From: Haloarcula litorea
GTDB taxonomy: Archaea > Halobacteriota > Halobacteria > Halobacteriales > Haloarculaceae
Direction: 5' to 3'
Assembly (NCBI RefSeq): GCF_029338195.1
Contig: NZ_CP119779.1
Span: 2,232,001-2,296,000, forward strand
Length of the DNA stretch: 64,000 nt
A program made the translations under genes and the position numbers. Every line of letters begins with the position of its first letter. Position 1 is the stretch's first letter. The notes beneath the pieces were generated by a model. It was not told the origin of the DNA and ran no database searches. It was given only the letters and a program-made list of their open reading frames with translations. Of this stretch, positions 36,230 to 44,771 are shown in pieces.

Positions 36230-37117
36230 ATGGCCTCAGATTCGGGCGACGCAGGGCAGGGACTCGTGGGGACGGGTACGACCGACCGCGAGCTGGGCAG
36301 TGCGATCGACGAACTGTTGCAGACCTCCGAGAGCGTCTCCCAGAGCTCACAGGAGATCGCGGACCTCGCGAACGAGCAGTCCGAGAATATGCGCGAGGTC
36401 GCCGGCGAGGTGTCGAACCTCTCGGCGACCGTCGAGGAAGTCGCCTCCAGCGCGAGCCAGGTGCGGCAGGTCAGCGACCGGGCGCGGGACCTGGCCGCCG
36501 AGGGCCGGGAGGTCGCCGACGACGCCATCGACGCGATGGAGGCGGTCGACGACGCCAACGGCAACGTCTCCGAGGACGTCGAACAGCTCCGGGACCGCAT
36601 CGACGAGATCGACGAGATCGTCGAGGTCATCAACGACATCGCCGACCAGACGAACATGCTGGCGCTGAACGCCTCCATCGAGGCCGCCCGCGCCGGCGAG
36701 GCCGGCGAGGGGTTCGCCGTCGTCGCCGACGAGGTCAAGTCCCTGGCCGAGGAGTCCCAGCAGAACGCGACCGAGATCGAACAGCTCGTCTCGAACATCA
36801 AGGCCGACACCGAGGAGACCGTCGAGAGCATCGACCACGCCAACGAGCAGGTCGAGGAGGGCATCGAGCAGGTGAACCGGACGGTAGAGATCCTGCGGGA
36901 CATCGACGAGGCCGTCGAGGAGGCCGCACAGGGTGCCGAGGAGGTCGCCTCGGCGACCGACGAGCAGGCCGCCTCCACCGAGGAGGTCGCGAGTATGGTC
37001 GACGTGACCGCCGAGAACGCCGAGGAGGTCGCCGACGAGATCGAACAGATCGCCGCGGCCAACGAACAGCAGACCGCCAAGATCAACGAGATCCAGGGCC
37101 TGCTGGACGGCCGCTGA
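36230..37117 (+). CDS. soluble methyl-accepting chemotaxis-type signal transducer
   Basis: This 295-residue protein is almost entirely an MCP signalling domain. A long helical hairpin has its tip at about residues 137-170 ([20 protein letters not shown], then [20 protein letters not shown]), the CheA/CheW contact region, flanked by Glu/Gln-rich methylation-type helices. There are no membrane helices, HAMP or recognisable sensor domain. It is therefore a cytoplasmic transducer that must sense through its short N-terminus or a partner. No che genes are nearby. The predicted promoter has CGTTTATTCACC about 30 bases before ATG 36230. Confidence 0.88.
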   Translation: MASDSGDAGQGLVGTGTTDRELGSAIDELLQTSESVSQSSQEIADLANEQSENMREVAGEVSNLSATVEEVASSASQVRQVSDRARDLAAEGREVADDAIDAMEAVDDANGNVSEDVEQLRDRIDEIDEIVEVINDIADQTNMLALNASIEAARAGEAGEGFAVVADEVKSLAEESQQNATEIEQLVSNIKADTEETVESIDHANEQVEEGIEQVNRTVEILRDIDEAVEEAAQGAEEVASATDEQAASTEEVASMVDVTAENAEEVADEIEQIAAANEQQTAKINEIQGLLDGR

Positions 37118-37190
37118 GGGACGCTCGGTCCCGCTCGTCCCGGACCGCCGGATGCCCGGACGTTTTAATCGCCGCCGTCGAACGCGGGGT

Positions 37191-37880
37191 ATGGACTTCG
37201 GTTCGTTCACGCTGCTGGCCGCCGGCGACGACCTCGCGCGGGAACCACAGGCCCGCGACCACGCCGACGGCCTCGAACTCCGGATGGACCTCGCCGACGA
37301 GCCGCTGGCACAGCTCGACGCCTACGACGGCGAGCTCCCGGTCCTCGTGACCAACCGCGTCGACTGGGAGGGCGGCGAGGCCCCGGACACGGCCGAGCGG
37401 CTCGACGCCCTGGAACGGGCCGTCGACCACGACGCCGTCACGGCGGTCGACCTCGAACTGGCGGCCCTGACCGGCGCGGGCGACCACGACGCCGGCCGGG
37501 TCGCCGACCGCGCACGCGCACGGGGCGCGTCGATCGTCGTCTCTACCCACGACTTCGAGGCGACGCCGGATCGGGACGTGATCGTCGAGCGGCTCCGTCG
37601 GGCCTGCGAGCACGGCGACGTGGGGAAGTTCGCGACCACCGCCGGCTCCCCCGACGACGTGCTGGCGATGCTGTCGGCCACGCGGGAGCTCGACGCCGCC
37701 GGCGAGCGCGTCGCCACGATGTGTATGGGCGAGGCCGGTCGCCACTCCCGGGCGGTCGCGCCGCTGTACGGGTCACGGATCGGCTACGCGCCGGTCGACC
37801 CCGAGGCGGCGACCGCACCCGGTCAGTACGACCTCGCGACGCTGCGGTCGCTGGTCACGCAGCTGCGAAGCGACGGGTGA
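37191..37880 (+). CDS. aroD: type I 3-dehydroquinate dehydratase
   Basis: This 229-residue enzyme is a Schiff-base class I dehydroquinase. The catalytic His lies in VVSTHDF, the Lys in VGKFATT, and substrate-binding parts include LELRMDL and TMCMGEAG ... YGSRIGYAPV. It converts 3-dehydroquinate to 3-dehydroshikimate in the shikimate pathway. The two preceding pathway enzymes are 10-13 kb away at 47.9-51.3 kb. The ATG at 37191 follows GTTTTAATC by about 25 bases, so the transcript is probably leaderless. It is slightly shorter than bacterial AroD (about 250), normal for archaea. Confidence 0.92.
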   Translation: MDFGSFTLLAAGDDLAREPQARDHADGLELRMDLADEPLAQLDAYDGELPVLVTNRVDWEGGEAPDTAERLDALERAVDHDAVTAVDLELAALTGAGDHDAGRVADRARARGASIVVSTHDFEATPDRDVIVERLRRACEHGDVGKFATTAGSPDDVLAMLSATRELDAAGERVATMCMGEAGRHSRAVAPLYGSRIGYAPVDPEAATAPGQYDLATLRSLVTQLRSDG

Positions 37881-37896
37881 GAACTGTCCCGGCGGC

Positions 37897-38100
37897 TCAG
37901 CGACCGTAGGTGAGGCGGGTCGCCACCTCGTCGATGCGTCGCTTCACGCCGGCGAGCCACGCGCCGGGCGAGACGGCTCGGGCCTCCCGCTCGTCGACCT
38001 CGATGCGGTCGCCCGCGAACGGGTCGTCGGTCCCCTCCCCGGCGGCGTCGACGACGGTGGACATACTGCACCGGCCGCAGGACTCCGTGTCTTTGGCCAT
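37897..38100 (-). CDS. 67-residue conserved haloarchaeal protein with CXXC
   Basis: This small protein reads MAKDTESCGRCSMSTVVDAA followed by an acidic middle and a basic end (GAWLAGVKRRIDEVATRLTYGR). The single CGRC could ligate a metal or be redox active; there is no second pair, so a dimer would be needed for a zinc site. I recognise it only as a plausible short haloarchaeal gene. A TATA-like sequence TTATTCCCGG on the minus strand lies about 30 bases before the start. It converges with aroD. Confidence 0.6.
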   Translation of the reverse strand: MAKDTESCGRCSMSTVVDAAGEGTDDPFAGDRIEVDEREARAVSPGAWLAGVKRRIDEVATRLTYGR

Positions 38101-38202
38101 CGTATCCCGTGATATTTCTCGCCGCCCGGGAATAAGCGTTGCTGCTGTGTGTCCGCGGCGACAGACCGTCTGCGACCCGTCCGGCGGTCGAGTCCCGGGC
38201 GA

Positions 38203-39321
38203 TCAGGCGACCGGATGCCGGAGCAGCGCGCCGACGCCCTCGAAGCCGTCGGCGAACCGCTCGCCGCGGTCGTACCCCGTCGGGACGACGACGGTGTCGG
38301 CCCCGGTCTCGGCGGCCCGCTGGGCGAGCGCCTGGGCCTCGGCGGCGTCGAGCGAGTCCGCGACCAGCAGCGTCTCGACCGCACCGGAATCGAGCGCGTC
38401 GCTCGTCGCCTCGTGTCCGTACAGCGCCTCGTCTCCCTCCTCCATCGCGGCGAAGAACTCGTCGAGGGTCTCGCGGACCTCGCCGACGTCCAGCGCGTCG
38501 GCGTCCTCCGCGGCGTCGACCAGTTCCCGGAGCCCCTGCTCGGAGGCGTACTCGACCTCGAAGGTGCCGGCGACCCGGTCGCCGAGGCGCTCGGGGAGGT
38601 GGTCGCCGTCGGTGAACTCGTCGACCATCACCTCGCTGCCGCCGACGACGACCCGGTCGACCGTCGCCGCCGGTTCGTCGGCGGCGGTGTCGGCCGCCGA
38701 GAGGAACACCCGCTCGGCGGCGTCGCCGACACGGTCGAAGAACTCCTCGGTGCGCTCCTCGCTGCGGCCCTGGAACCGGTCCTCGTCGCGTCCGGTCGCG
38801 GCCTGCTTGCTGGGTACGTCGGCCGTGATCTCGTCGACGAGTTCGACCTCCTCGGCGTCGTATCGGCCGAAGACAGCCGACTCCCGGGCGACCACGAGCA
38901 GTCCGTGAGTCGGCGCGTCGGCCGCGGGGTCGACGGTGGCGTCCAGCGGCGCGGTGACGAACTCGTTGCTCCGCTCGTAGACCCCCTCGGTCACGGGGAC
39001 GGCGAGGTCGTCGAAGACGTGCGTGCGCATCTCGCCGTCGACGACGCCGGCGTAGACGACCAGTCCGTTCTCGGGGGTCGCGTCGTACTCGTGGAGGACC
39101 CGCCGGACCTCCTCCAGCGCGTCCCGGACCTGCGTCTGGGTGGTCTCGTCGGTGTCGAGGTAGTTCGCTTCCGCGTGGTCCTCCTCGACGCGCTCCAGCG
39201 TCTCGCCGAGCGCGTCGTCCGCGGGGACGGCGACCGTCAGCAGGCGGTCGGTGTCGGCCGAGGCGGTAGTTACGGAGTCGATACGATCGGTGAACTCGTC
39301 GGCAGTGGTTGCCTGAGTCAT
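38203..39321 (-). CDS. Vms1/eRF1-like release-factor fold protein
   Basis: This 372-residue acidic protein follows the order of eRF1 domains 2 and 3: YAGVVDGEMRTHVF, THGLLVVARESAVFGRYD, then GRDEDRFQGRSEERTEEFFD where catalytic members have a GGQ or GXXQ loop, and a C-terminal ELDDVEALLVADSL-type domain (ALDSGAVETLLVADSLD). It fits the archaeal Vms1/Ankzf1-like group, peptidyl-tRNA cleaving factors of ribosome rescue, but the GGQ tripeptide is absent. A strong TATA-like CTTTTTTGAG lies upstream on the minus strand at about 39444-39453. Confidence 0.75.
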   Translation of the reverse strand: MTQATTADEFTDRIDSVTTASADTDRLLTVAVPADDALGETLERVEEDHAEANYLDTDETTQTQVRDALEEVRRVLHEYDATPENGLVVYAGVVDGEMRTHVFDDLAVPVTEGVYERSNEFVTAPLDATVDPAADAPTHGLLVVARESAVFGRYDAEEVELVDEITADVPSKQAATGRDEDRFQGRSEERTEEFFDRVGDAAERVFLSAADTAADEPAATVDRVVVGGSEVMVDEFTDGDHLPERLGDRVAGTFEVEYASEQGLRELVDAAEDADALDVGEVRETLDEFFAAMEEGDEALYGHEATSDALDSGAVETLLVADSLDAAEAQALAQRAAETGADTVVVPTGYDRGERFADGFEGVGALLRHPVA

Positions 39322-39556
39322 GTGCGCTGTCGGATTCGGCGGTCGGTCGTCGGCCCGGTGCGAACGGCGACGCGTCGAATCGCGAGGGGACGGCGCGACA
39401 GAGGTTTCGGTCGTTGCATTCGAGGGTAGAACGAGCCCGACTCAAAAAAGCCGTGACCTTGCACTCGACACGCGAGGCGTTGCCACGCCGTCAGAGGCCC
39501 CGACGGCCCGGTCCGCCGTACCGACGTTTTAGGTGGTTCGGGGACGAGACCACGCT
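39322..39556. promoter_or_regulatory. divergent promoter region between Vms1-like and cupin genes
   Basis: This 235-base gap contains two TATA-like elements in opposite orientation. CTCAAAAAAG (about 39441-39451) serves the minus-strand Vms1-like gene with a leader near 100 bases, and CGTTTTAGG (about 39523-39531) sits about 27 bases before the cupin start. No coding frame or RNA gene is visible. Confidence 0.5.
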
Positions 39557-39928
39557 ATGGGATACCACCACATCGATATCGACGCCGTCGAGCCGACCCC
39601 GGACCGGCCGTCGACACAGCGATCCATCGACGAGGCGGCCGGCCTCGAGAGGGTGGCGGCGAACGTCTACGAGGTCGAGCCGGGCGAGCAGATCCCGCTG
39701 GCGTACCACTACCACGACGAGCAGGAGGAGGTGTTCTACGTCCTCTCGGGGACCCTGTCCGTCGAGACGCCGGAGGGAACCTACGAGGTCGGCCCCGACG
39801 AGGTGTTCGTCGTCGAACCGGACAGCCCGCAGCGGGCGTACAACCCGGAGTCGGCCGCCGAGACGGTCGAGACCTTCGTCGTCGGCGCGCCGGCCGTCGA
39901 CGACGTCCACCCCTACGAGGACGGATGA
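39557..39928 (+). CDS. cupin domain protein
   Basis: This 123-residue protein is a single cupin barrel. Motif 1 is IPLAYHYHDEQEEVFYVLSG, with two His and one Glu metal ligands, and motif 2 is VFVVEPDSPQRAYN, where the usual His is replaced by Gln. The metal site is therefore incomplete and the protein may be a sensor or isomerase-like rather than a dioxygenase. The ATG at 39557 is preferred over an upstream ATG-free extension. The stop overlaps the next gene's start (ATGA). Confidence 0.82.
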   Translation: MGYHHIDIDAVEPTPDRPSTQRSIDEAAGLERVAANVYEVEPGEQIPLAYHYHDEQEEVFYVLSGTLSVETPEGTYEVGPDEVFVVEPDSPQRAYNPESAAETVETFVVGAPAVDDVHPYEDG

Positions 39929-40545
39929 CCGCCGAGAGCGACGACGCCGACGCCGCGATCCCGGATGCCGATCCGCCCGGCGAGGAGCGACCGACCTGGG
40001 ACGACGACTACCTCGACCGCGTCGCGGCCCGCCTCCAGTACAACTACGACCTCGAACGGGACGACACCGCGGGGGGCGAGCGGTTCGACATGTACGGGCG
40101 GCTCTACGTCGAGAGCCAGAAACAGGTCCTCCACCAGTCGATCAACTGGGCGAACTACGAGAACGTCGAACACCTGTTCGTCCGCCGGGCCGACGGCGTC
40201 TCGACGGCGGACCTCGACGCCCTGGTCGACCTCGGTCACGACCTCGCCGACGACTGGATCGACGCCGACGAGGAGCACCACGGCACCGAGTTCACGTTCG
40301 TGCTCGTCGTCCCCGACGTCCCCGCCGACGTGCGCTCGTACGTCGAGGGTTTCCGCGACCGGACGCTGCTGAAGTACGGCTACTACGGTGCCTACGAGGT
40401 GAACCTCGCCGTCGTCGCCCCCGACCGGGAGGACGCCGTCGCCAGCAGCGAGGCCGACGTGGCCGCGGCGTTCGAGCTGTGGCGTGACCTGGACGCGGCG
40501 GAGTCGCCGGGGCTGCTCGGCCGCCTCCGGTCGTGGCTGGGATGA
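39925..40545 (+). CDS. conserved haloarchaeal protein of unknown function
   Basis: This 206-residue acidic soluble protein contains WDDDYLDRVAARLQYNYDLE, FDMYGRLYVESQKQVLHQS and FVLVVPDVPADVRSYVEGF, and has a mixed alpha/beta prediction. I cannot place it in a named family. It overlaps the cupin gene before it and the lipoprotein gene after it by four bases each, so the three are coexpressed. The C-terminus ends in an amphipathic LLGRLRSWLG that could touch the membrane. Confidence 0.7.
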   Translation: MTAESDDADAAIPDADPPGEERPTWDDDYLDRVAARLQYNYDLERDDTAGGERFDMYGRLYVESQKQVLHQSINWANYENVEHLFVRRADGVSTADLDALVDLGHDLADDWIDADEEHHGTEFTFVLVVPDVPADVRSYVEGFRDRTLLKYGYYGAYEVNLAVVAPDREDAVASSEADVAAAFELWRDLDAAESPGLLGRLRSWLG

Positions 40546-41168
40546 ACCGGCGCGCGCTCGCCGTCGTCCTCCTCGCCGTCGCGGTCGCCGGGTGTTCCGG
40601 CGGGCCATCGCGTGCCGTCGCCAGCGGGTCGCCGGCGACGGTCCAAGCGGGGACCCTCGACGGCACCGGCTACGAACACGCGGGCACCGAAAACCGCACG
40701 CTCAACACGACTGTCAGCGCCACCATCAGCGGCGACGTCGAGATGAGCGCAGACCGACCCGTGACGGCGACGACTCCGGTCGCGACGTACCGCCGGACGA
40801 CCGACGCGGGCCCGGCGCTGATCCTCGTCGCGACCGCACCGGCGGTCCGACCCATCGAGAACCAACCGCTCGTCCGGAACCCGCTGACGACCCTGACTCC
40901 GGGTGCGCTGGTCGGCTACCTGCAGTCGACATACGCGGTCGACTCGCTCTCGGACGGCGAGAACACCACCGTCGAACTGCTTGGCAACGAGACGACGGCA
41001 GAGACCTTCGAGGGAACTGGGACGCTGTCGGGCGAGTCGGTCGCGGTTCGGGTGACGACGGCGTCGGTCCGCGACGGCGACGAGTTCGTCACCGTCGCTG
41101 CCGTACACCCGGCGTCCATCGAGGAGCGCGCCCGCGTCCGGCAGCTACTTGCCGGCGTCGAGCACTGA
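40542..41168 (+). CDS. lipoprotein, DUF6517-like
   Basis: This 208-residue protein has an N-terminal lipoprotein signal MNRRALAVVLLAVAVAGC (Cys18). The mature part contains repeated Thr-rich beta strands, three or more NXS/T sequons, and VRPIENQPLVRNPLTTLTPG. It resembles the haloarchaeal DUF6517 family. It is surface anchored, function unknown. The ATG at 40542 overlaps the preceding stop; a GTG-type start nine bases earlier is less likely. It converges with the cstA gene. Confidence 0.75.
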   Translation: MNRRALAVVLLAVAVAGCSGGPSRAVASGSPATVQAGTLDGTGYEHAGTENRTLNTTVSATISGDVEMSADRPVTATTPVATYRRTTDAGPALILVATAPAVRPIENQPLVRNPLTTLTPGALVGYLQSTYAVDSLSDGENTTVELLGNETTAETFEGTGTLSGESVAVRVTTASVRDGDEFVTVAAVHPASIEERARVRQLLAGVEH

Positions 41169-41194
41169 AGAAACGAGGGTCGCGAGCGCGGCGC

Positions 41195-43024
41195 TCAGTC
41201 GTCGGCCGGTGCGCCGCCGAAGTCCTCGCGGACCGTGCTGATGTTCTGGTAGCCGATCCAGACCAGCGACAGCGCCAGTCCGACCAGCACCAGCGCGAGG
41301 ACGATCTGGACGGCCACCGAGATGCGCGCGAAGATGCCCGCGCCCTCGGCGAAGCCGCCCTGGATGAACTGCTGGTAGAGGTTCTGGTACAGCGAGAGGT
41401 ACAGCAGCGCACAGACGGTGATGACGGTCATCAGCGCCATCGGGACGCCCGTGCTGATGAGCTGCTTGTCGTCGTCCCAGTTGGCCAGCCAGACGGTTGC
41501 GGTCAGCAGCGCCAGCGCGGCCAGCAGCTGGTTCGCGCCGCCGAACAGCGGCCAGAGGCTCGCCCAGGAGCCGCTCGCGACCAGCGCGTACGCGACGAGA
41601 CACTGGATGGCGGCGTTGCTGTAGCGGTTGATGCCGACCGACTGCACCTGCCGGACCGCCGAACTGCTGGCGTCCGGCGTGCCGACGATCTCCTCGGCCA
41701 TGTACCGGCCCAGGCGGACCGCCGTGTCCGTCGAGGTCAGCAGGAAGCTCACGAGCACCAACGCCATGAACGGCGCGCCGACGCTGGTGGGGATGCCGAA
41801 GCTGGTCAGCATCACGCTACCGCCGGTCGCGAAGTTCGGCAGCGCACGACCGATGCCGCCGCCGGCGGTGACGCCCGCGATGGCGACGGTACCGAGCGCG
41901 ACCGTGGCGAGGAGACCCTCGCCGAGCATCCCGCCGTAGCCGATGGCGCGGGCGTCGGTCTCCTTGTTCAGTTGCTTGGCCGTGGTGCCCGAGGACACCA
42001 GCGAGTGGAACCCGCTGATGGTCCCGCAGGCGATGGTGACGAACAGCAGCGGGAACAGCGGCAGCCCCGCGGTCCCCATGAAGCCGTAGTACGGCTCCAG
42101 CGAGATGGTCAGCGGCTGTGCGGAGGTGCCCAGCAGCGTGCCGACGATGACCGCGAGCAGCGCCCCGCCGACGCCCGCGTACAGCAGGAACGACGACAGG
42201 AAGTCACGCGGCTGGAGCAGTGTCCACACCGGCAGCACCGACGCGATGGCCGCGTACAGCAGGATGACCGGGATCCAGCCCGCCGTGTTGGCCCCCAGCG
42301 TCCCCGCGGCGGGGACGATCGAGGCGAGTCCGGACCCGAACAGGACGACGGTGCCGGCCGGATAGGTGCCGGCCTCGGCCGCCGGGAACAGCGCGACTGG
42401 GAACTCGATACCGACGAAGACGCCGCCGAAGACGGCCAGGACGAACACCGCCGTCCCGGGCAGGAACGGCAGGTCGAGCTGGTACAGGTACACCCCGAAG
42501 ATCAGCGCGAGGGCGATGTAGACGAAACTCGCCGTCGCGGCCTGCGGGAAGGCGTTGAACACGATGGCGACCACGAGCGCGAACACCGCCACCACGAGGA
42601 TGATCGTCAGGAACGCGAACCACAGTAGCATCTTCTTGCCCCGCTCCCCGACGTACTCCCCGATGATGTAGCCGATCGACTTCCCCTCGTGTCGGAGACT
42701 GCCCGACAGCGAGACGAAGTCGTGGACGCTCCCCATCAGCGGGTTGCCGATGGCGATCCACAGCAGGGCCGGCACCCACCCCCAGACGACGCCGGCCGTG
42801 ATCGGGCCGACGATGGGTGCTCCCCCCGCGATACTGGAGTAGTGGTGTCCGAGTAACACGGGCTTTTTCGAGGGGACGTACTCCTGTCCGTCCTCGTACT
42901 TGTGTGCCGGTGTCTCGTTGTCGTCACTCAGCTCCACGAACTGTGCGAGGTATCGCGAGTATCCGAGATACCCGATGCTGAACGTGGTAAGCGTCGCCAG
43001 TACCAGCCAGAGCACTTGTACCAT
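41195..43024 (-). CDS. cstA: CstA family carbon-starvation/peptide or pyruvate transporter
   Basis: This 609-residue protein has about sixteen hydrophobic helices and the family motifs GHHYSSIAGGAPIVGP, SLRHEGKSIGYIIGEYVG, ACGTISGFHSLVSSGTTAK and GGANQLLAALALL. CstA proteins are H+-coupled importers of peptides or pyruvate in bacteria; the archaeal substrate is untested here. I choose ATG 43022-43024 (MVQVLWLVLATLTTF). An in-frame GTG 27 bases upstream adds nine polar residues. The promoter carries an inverted repeat around its TATA element. Confidence 0.88.
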   Translation of the reverse strand: MVQVLWLVLATLTTFSIGYLGYSRYLAQFVELSDDNETPAHKYEDGQEYVPSKKPVLLGHHYSSIAGGAPIVGPITAGVVWGWVPALLWIAIGNPLMGSVHDFVSLSGSLRHEGKSIGYIIGEYVGERGKKMLLWFAFLTIILVVAVFALVVAIVFNAFPQAATASFVYIALALIFGVYLYQLDLPFLPGTAVFVLAVFGGVFVGIEFPVALFPAAEAGTYPAGTVVLFGSGLASIVPAAGTLGANTAGWIPVILLYAAIASVLPVWTLLQPRDFLSSFLLYAGVGGALLAVIVGTLLGTSAQPLTISLEPYYGFMGTAGLPLFPLLFVTIACGTISGFHSLVSSGTTAKQLNKETDARAIGYGGMLGEGLLATVALGTVAIAGVTAGGGIGRALPNFATGGSVMLTSFGIPTSVGAPFMALVLVSFLLTSTDTAVRLGRYMAEEIVGTPDASSSAVRQVQSVGINRYSNAAIQCLVAYALVASGSWASLWPLFGGANQLLAALALLTATVWLANWDDDKQLISTGVPMALMTVITVCALLYLSLYQNLYQQFIQGGFAEGAGIFARISVAVQIVLALVLVGLALSLVWIGYQNISTVREDFGGAPADD

Positions 43025-43048
43025 GGTAATGAACCTCGTCGTATGCAA

Positions 43049-43078
43049 CACCCAAAAAGTATTTAATTATTATGGGTG
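43049..43078 (-). promoter_or_regulatory. cstA promoter with inverted repeat flanking the TATA element
   Basis: CACCCA (43049-43054) and TGGGTG (43073-43078) flank an 18-base AT-only-like core (AAAAGTATTTAATTATTA). Read on the minus strand the core gives TTAAATA, a strong TATA box, with a predicted start about 16 bases before the cstA ATG. The symmetric hexamers are well placed for a regulator. Confidence 0.55.
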
Positions 43079-43150
43079 ATTGTGGCCGGAATGGACAGCC
43101 GGCTTGGCCCCGCCGGGGGACGGCGGTGTCCCGGCCTCCGGCGAACCGGG

Positions 43151-44122
43151 TCAGGTCGGGGGCGGTGACGCCGCGACGTCGATGTCGAGTTCGCCGGTCA
43201 CCTCGTCCAGCAGCGACCCCTTGACCTCGGAGACGCGCTGCTCGATGACGGCGACGACCGGCTGGTCGAACTCCGTCCGGATCCGATCGAGACGCGCCTG
43301 TTCGGTCTCGTGGCGCTCACGGAGATACGTCGCCCCCCGCCCGGTCTCCCCCGCCTCGGGTTCGGGGGCGACCTTGTTGACGACGAGTCCGCCGACGGTG
43401 AGGCCGGCGTCCCGCAGGTCCTCGACCGCCCGGTGTGACTCCTCGATCGACAGTTCGTCGGGGTTGAGAACGAGGTAGAACACGGCGTCGTCGTGGAGGG
43501 TGCGGCCGGCGAACTCGAAGTTCTCCTTGCGCTCGGTGAGCCGCTCGATGATCGGGTCCTCTTTGAGCTTCTCGCGGGCCTCCGCGTCGCCGATGGCGGC
43601 CTTCTCGAACAGGTCGACGCTCTCCTTGCGCTTCTGCGTGAGCCGCTCGATCCACGACTCCAGGAACTCCGGCAGCGCGAGCAGGCGGAGCGTCCCGCCG
43701 GTCGGCGAGGTGTCGAAGATGACGCGGTCGAAGTCGTCGCTGTCCCGCATCACGTCGATGAAGCGGTCGAACAGCGCCGCCTCGTAGGCCCCCGGCGTCC
43801 GGTGGGCGAGTTCGATCTGCCGGTCGATCTCGTTGACGATCGCGGGACTCACCTGGTCGCTCATCGCCCGCTTGATCGACTGCATGTGGCGCTTGACCTC
43901 CTCGTCGGGGTCCAGTTCCATCGCCCAGAGGTTCTCGTGGCCGTCGACCGCCGTCGGGTCGTCGTCGAACTGCTGGTCGAACACGTCGGAGGTGCTGTGG
44001 GCCGGGTCCGTCGAGACCAGCAGCGTCCGCAGGCCGTCGCGGGCACACTTCAGCCCGTAGGCGCTGGAGACGGTCGTCTTGCCGACGCCGCCCTTGCCAC
44101 CGAAGAAGACGAACTTGTTCAT
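43151..44122 (-). CDS. ArsA/Get3 family ATPase
   Basis: This 323-residue protein has a deviant Walker A GGKGGVGKTT at residues 8-17, switch I STDPAHSTSD, and switch II DTSPTGGTLRLL. The helical subdomain contains many Met and charged residues. It is a single-copy (Get3-like) rather than duplicated arsenite-pump ATPase, and it lacks the CXXC zinc pair of eukaryotic Get3, having only one Cys. Archaeal relatives can bind tail-anchored membrane proteins. No arsenic genes are near. It follows the 98-residue gene by three bases. Confidence 0.88.
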   Translation of the reverse strand: MNKFVFFGGKGGVGKTTVSSAYGLKCARDGLRTLLVSTDPAHSTSDVFDQQFDDDPTAVDGHENLWAMELDPDEEVKRHMQSIKRAMSDQVSPAIVNEIDRQIELAHRTPGAYEAALFDRFIDVMRDSDDFDRVIFDTSPTGGTLRLLALPEFLESWIERLTQKRKESVDLFEKAAIGDAEAREKLKEDPIIERLTERKENFEFAGRTLHDDAVFYLVLNPDELSIEESHRAVEDLRDAGLTVGGLVVNKVAPEPEAGETGRGATYLRERHETEQARLDRIRTEFDQPVVAVIEQRVSEVKGSLLDEVTGELDIDVAASPPPT

Positions 44123-44125
44123 CGG

Positions 44126-44422
44126 TCAGAAGTGGTACTGCTGGCCCTTGCGTTCGAGCAGCGACTGGCGGTCCCACATCCGCCGCTCCCACTCGACGAA
44201 CTCCTCCGTGAGGTACGGCAGGAGTTCGGCGGTGTAGTAGGAGACGGGACTGGGGATCCCGAAGGCGTCGGCGAAGCAGGCGAACATGAAGACGTCGGCG
44301 GTGTCCTCGGCCTCCTTCTCGATCTTCTCGACGGAGGGGTGTTCGATCATCCCGTGGTAGAGTCCGTGCAGCCACTCCTCGACCGCGTCCAAGTACGACT
44401 CGATTCTGTCGGCGACCGTCAT
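44126..44422 (-). CDS. 98-residue partner gene of the Get3-like ATPase
   Basis: This small helical protein contains DRIESYLDAVEEWLHGLYHG, DTADVFMFACFADAFGIPSP and YYTAELLPYLTEEFVEWERR, and its length and amphipathic helices suggest a compact bundle. I do not recognise a named family. It sits three bases upstream of the Get3-like gene on the same strand, the strongest clue to a joint role: a cochaperone or substrate adaptor is possible. The ATG at 44420-44422 is chosen because the upstream extension is basic and unlike the rest. Confidence 0.75.
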   Translation of the reverse strand: MTVADRIESYLDAVEEWLHGLYHGMIEHPSVEKIEKEAEDTADVFMFACFADAFGIPSPVSYYTAELLPYLTEEFVEWERRMWDRQSLLERKGQQYHF

Positions 44423-44465
44423 GTGGAGAAGTACCACGCCTCGCGTACTTACGTGTTCTGACGGG

Positions 44466-44690
44466 TCAACAGGCACACCCGGTGGTGCCGGTCGATCGCT
44501 CGAACCGCATCTCGTCGCCGCAGGTCGGGCAGTCCGGCGGGGCCTCTCCCTCCACGTCCACGTCGCGGACCCGTTCGCCACAGTCGTCACACCAGTACGC
44601 GCCCTTCGACTCCTCGTCGGTCACGTCGCCGCGGTTGGTCGACTGCGTGGAGGCCTGCAGGACCTCCCTGACCGTGCCGATGATACTCAT
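44466..44690 (-). CDS. 74-residue zinc-ribbon protein
   Basis: This small protein has an N-terminal helix MSIIGTVREVLQASTQSTN, a zinc ribbon CDDCGERV then CPTCGDEM, and a C-terminal GCAC that adds further cysteines. The four ribbon Cys are intact. The start ATG 44688-44690 follows a predicted TATA TTATGCG on the minus strand about 25 bases away, fitting a leaderless transcript. Function unknown; it could bind nucleic acid or a protein partner. Confidence 0.75.
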   Translation of the reverse strand: MSIIGTVREVLQASTQSTNRGDVTDEESKGAYWCDDCGERVRDVDVEGEAPPDCPTCGDEMRFERSTGTTGCAC

Positions 44691-44771
44691 ACTCCGGCTT
44701 ACTCCCGAACTACGCATAAACGTTCGTGCAGGTCTGTGTCGACGGCACACGACCGCACCGGTGCCGGCGGG

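Noticed and set aside
43151-44122. Arsenite efflux ATPase assignment
   Set aside because: The protein is a single ATPase unit with no arsenic-binding cysteine triad and no ars genes nearby, so a Get3-like role fits better.
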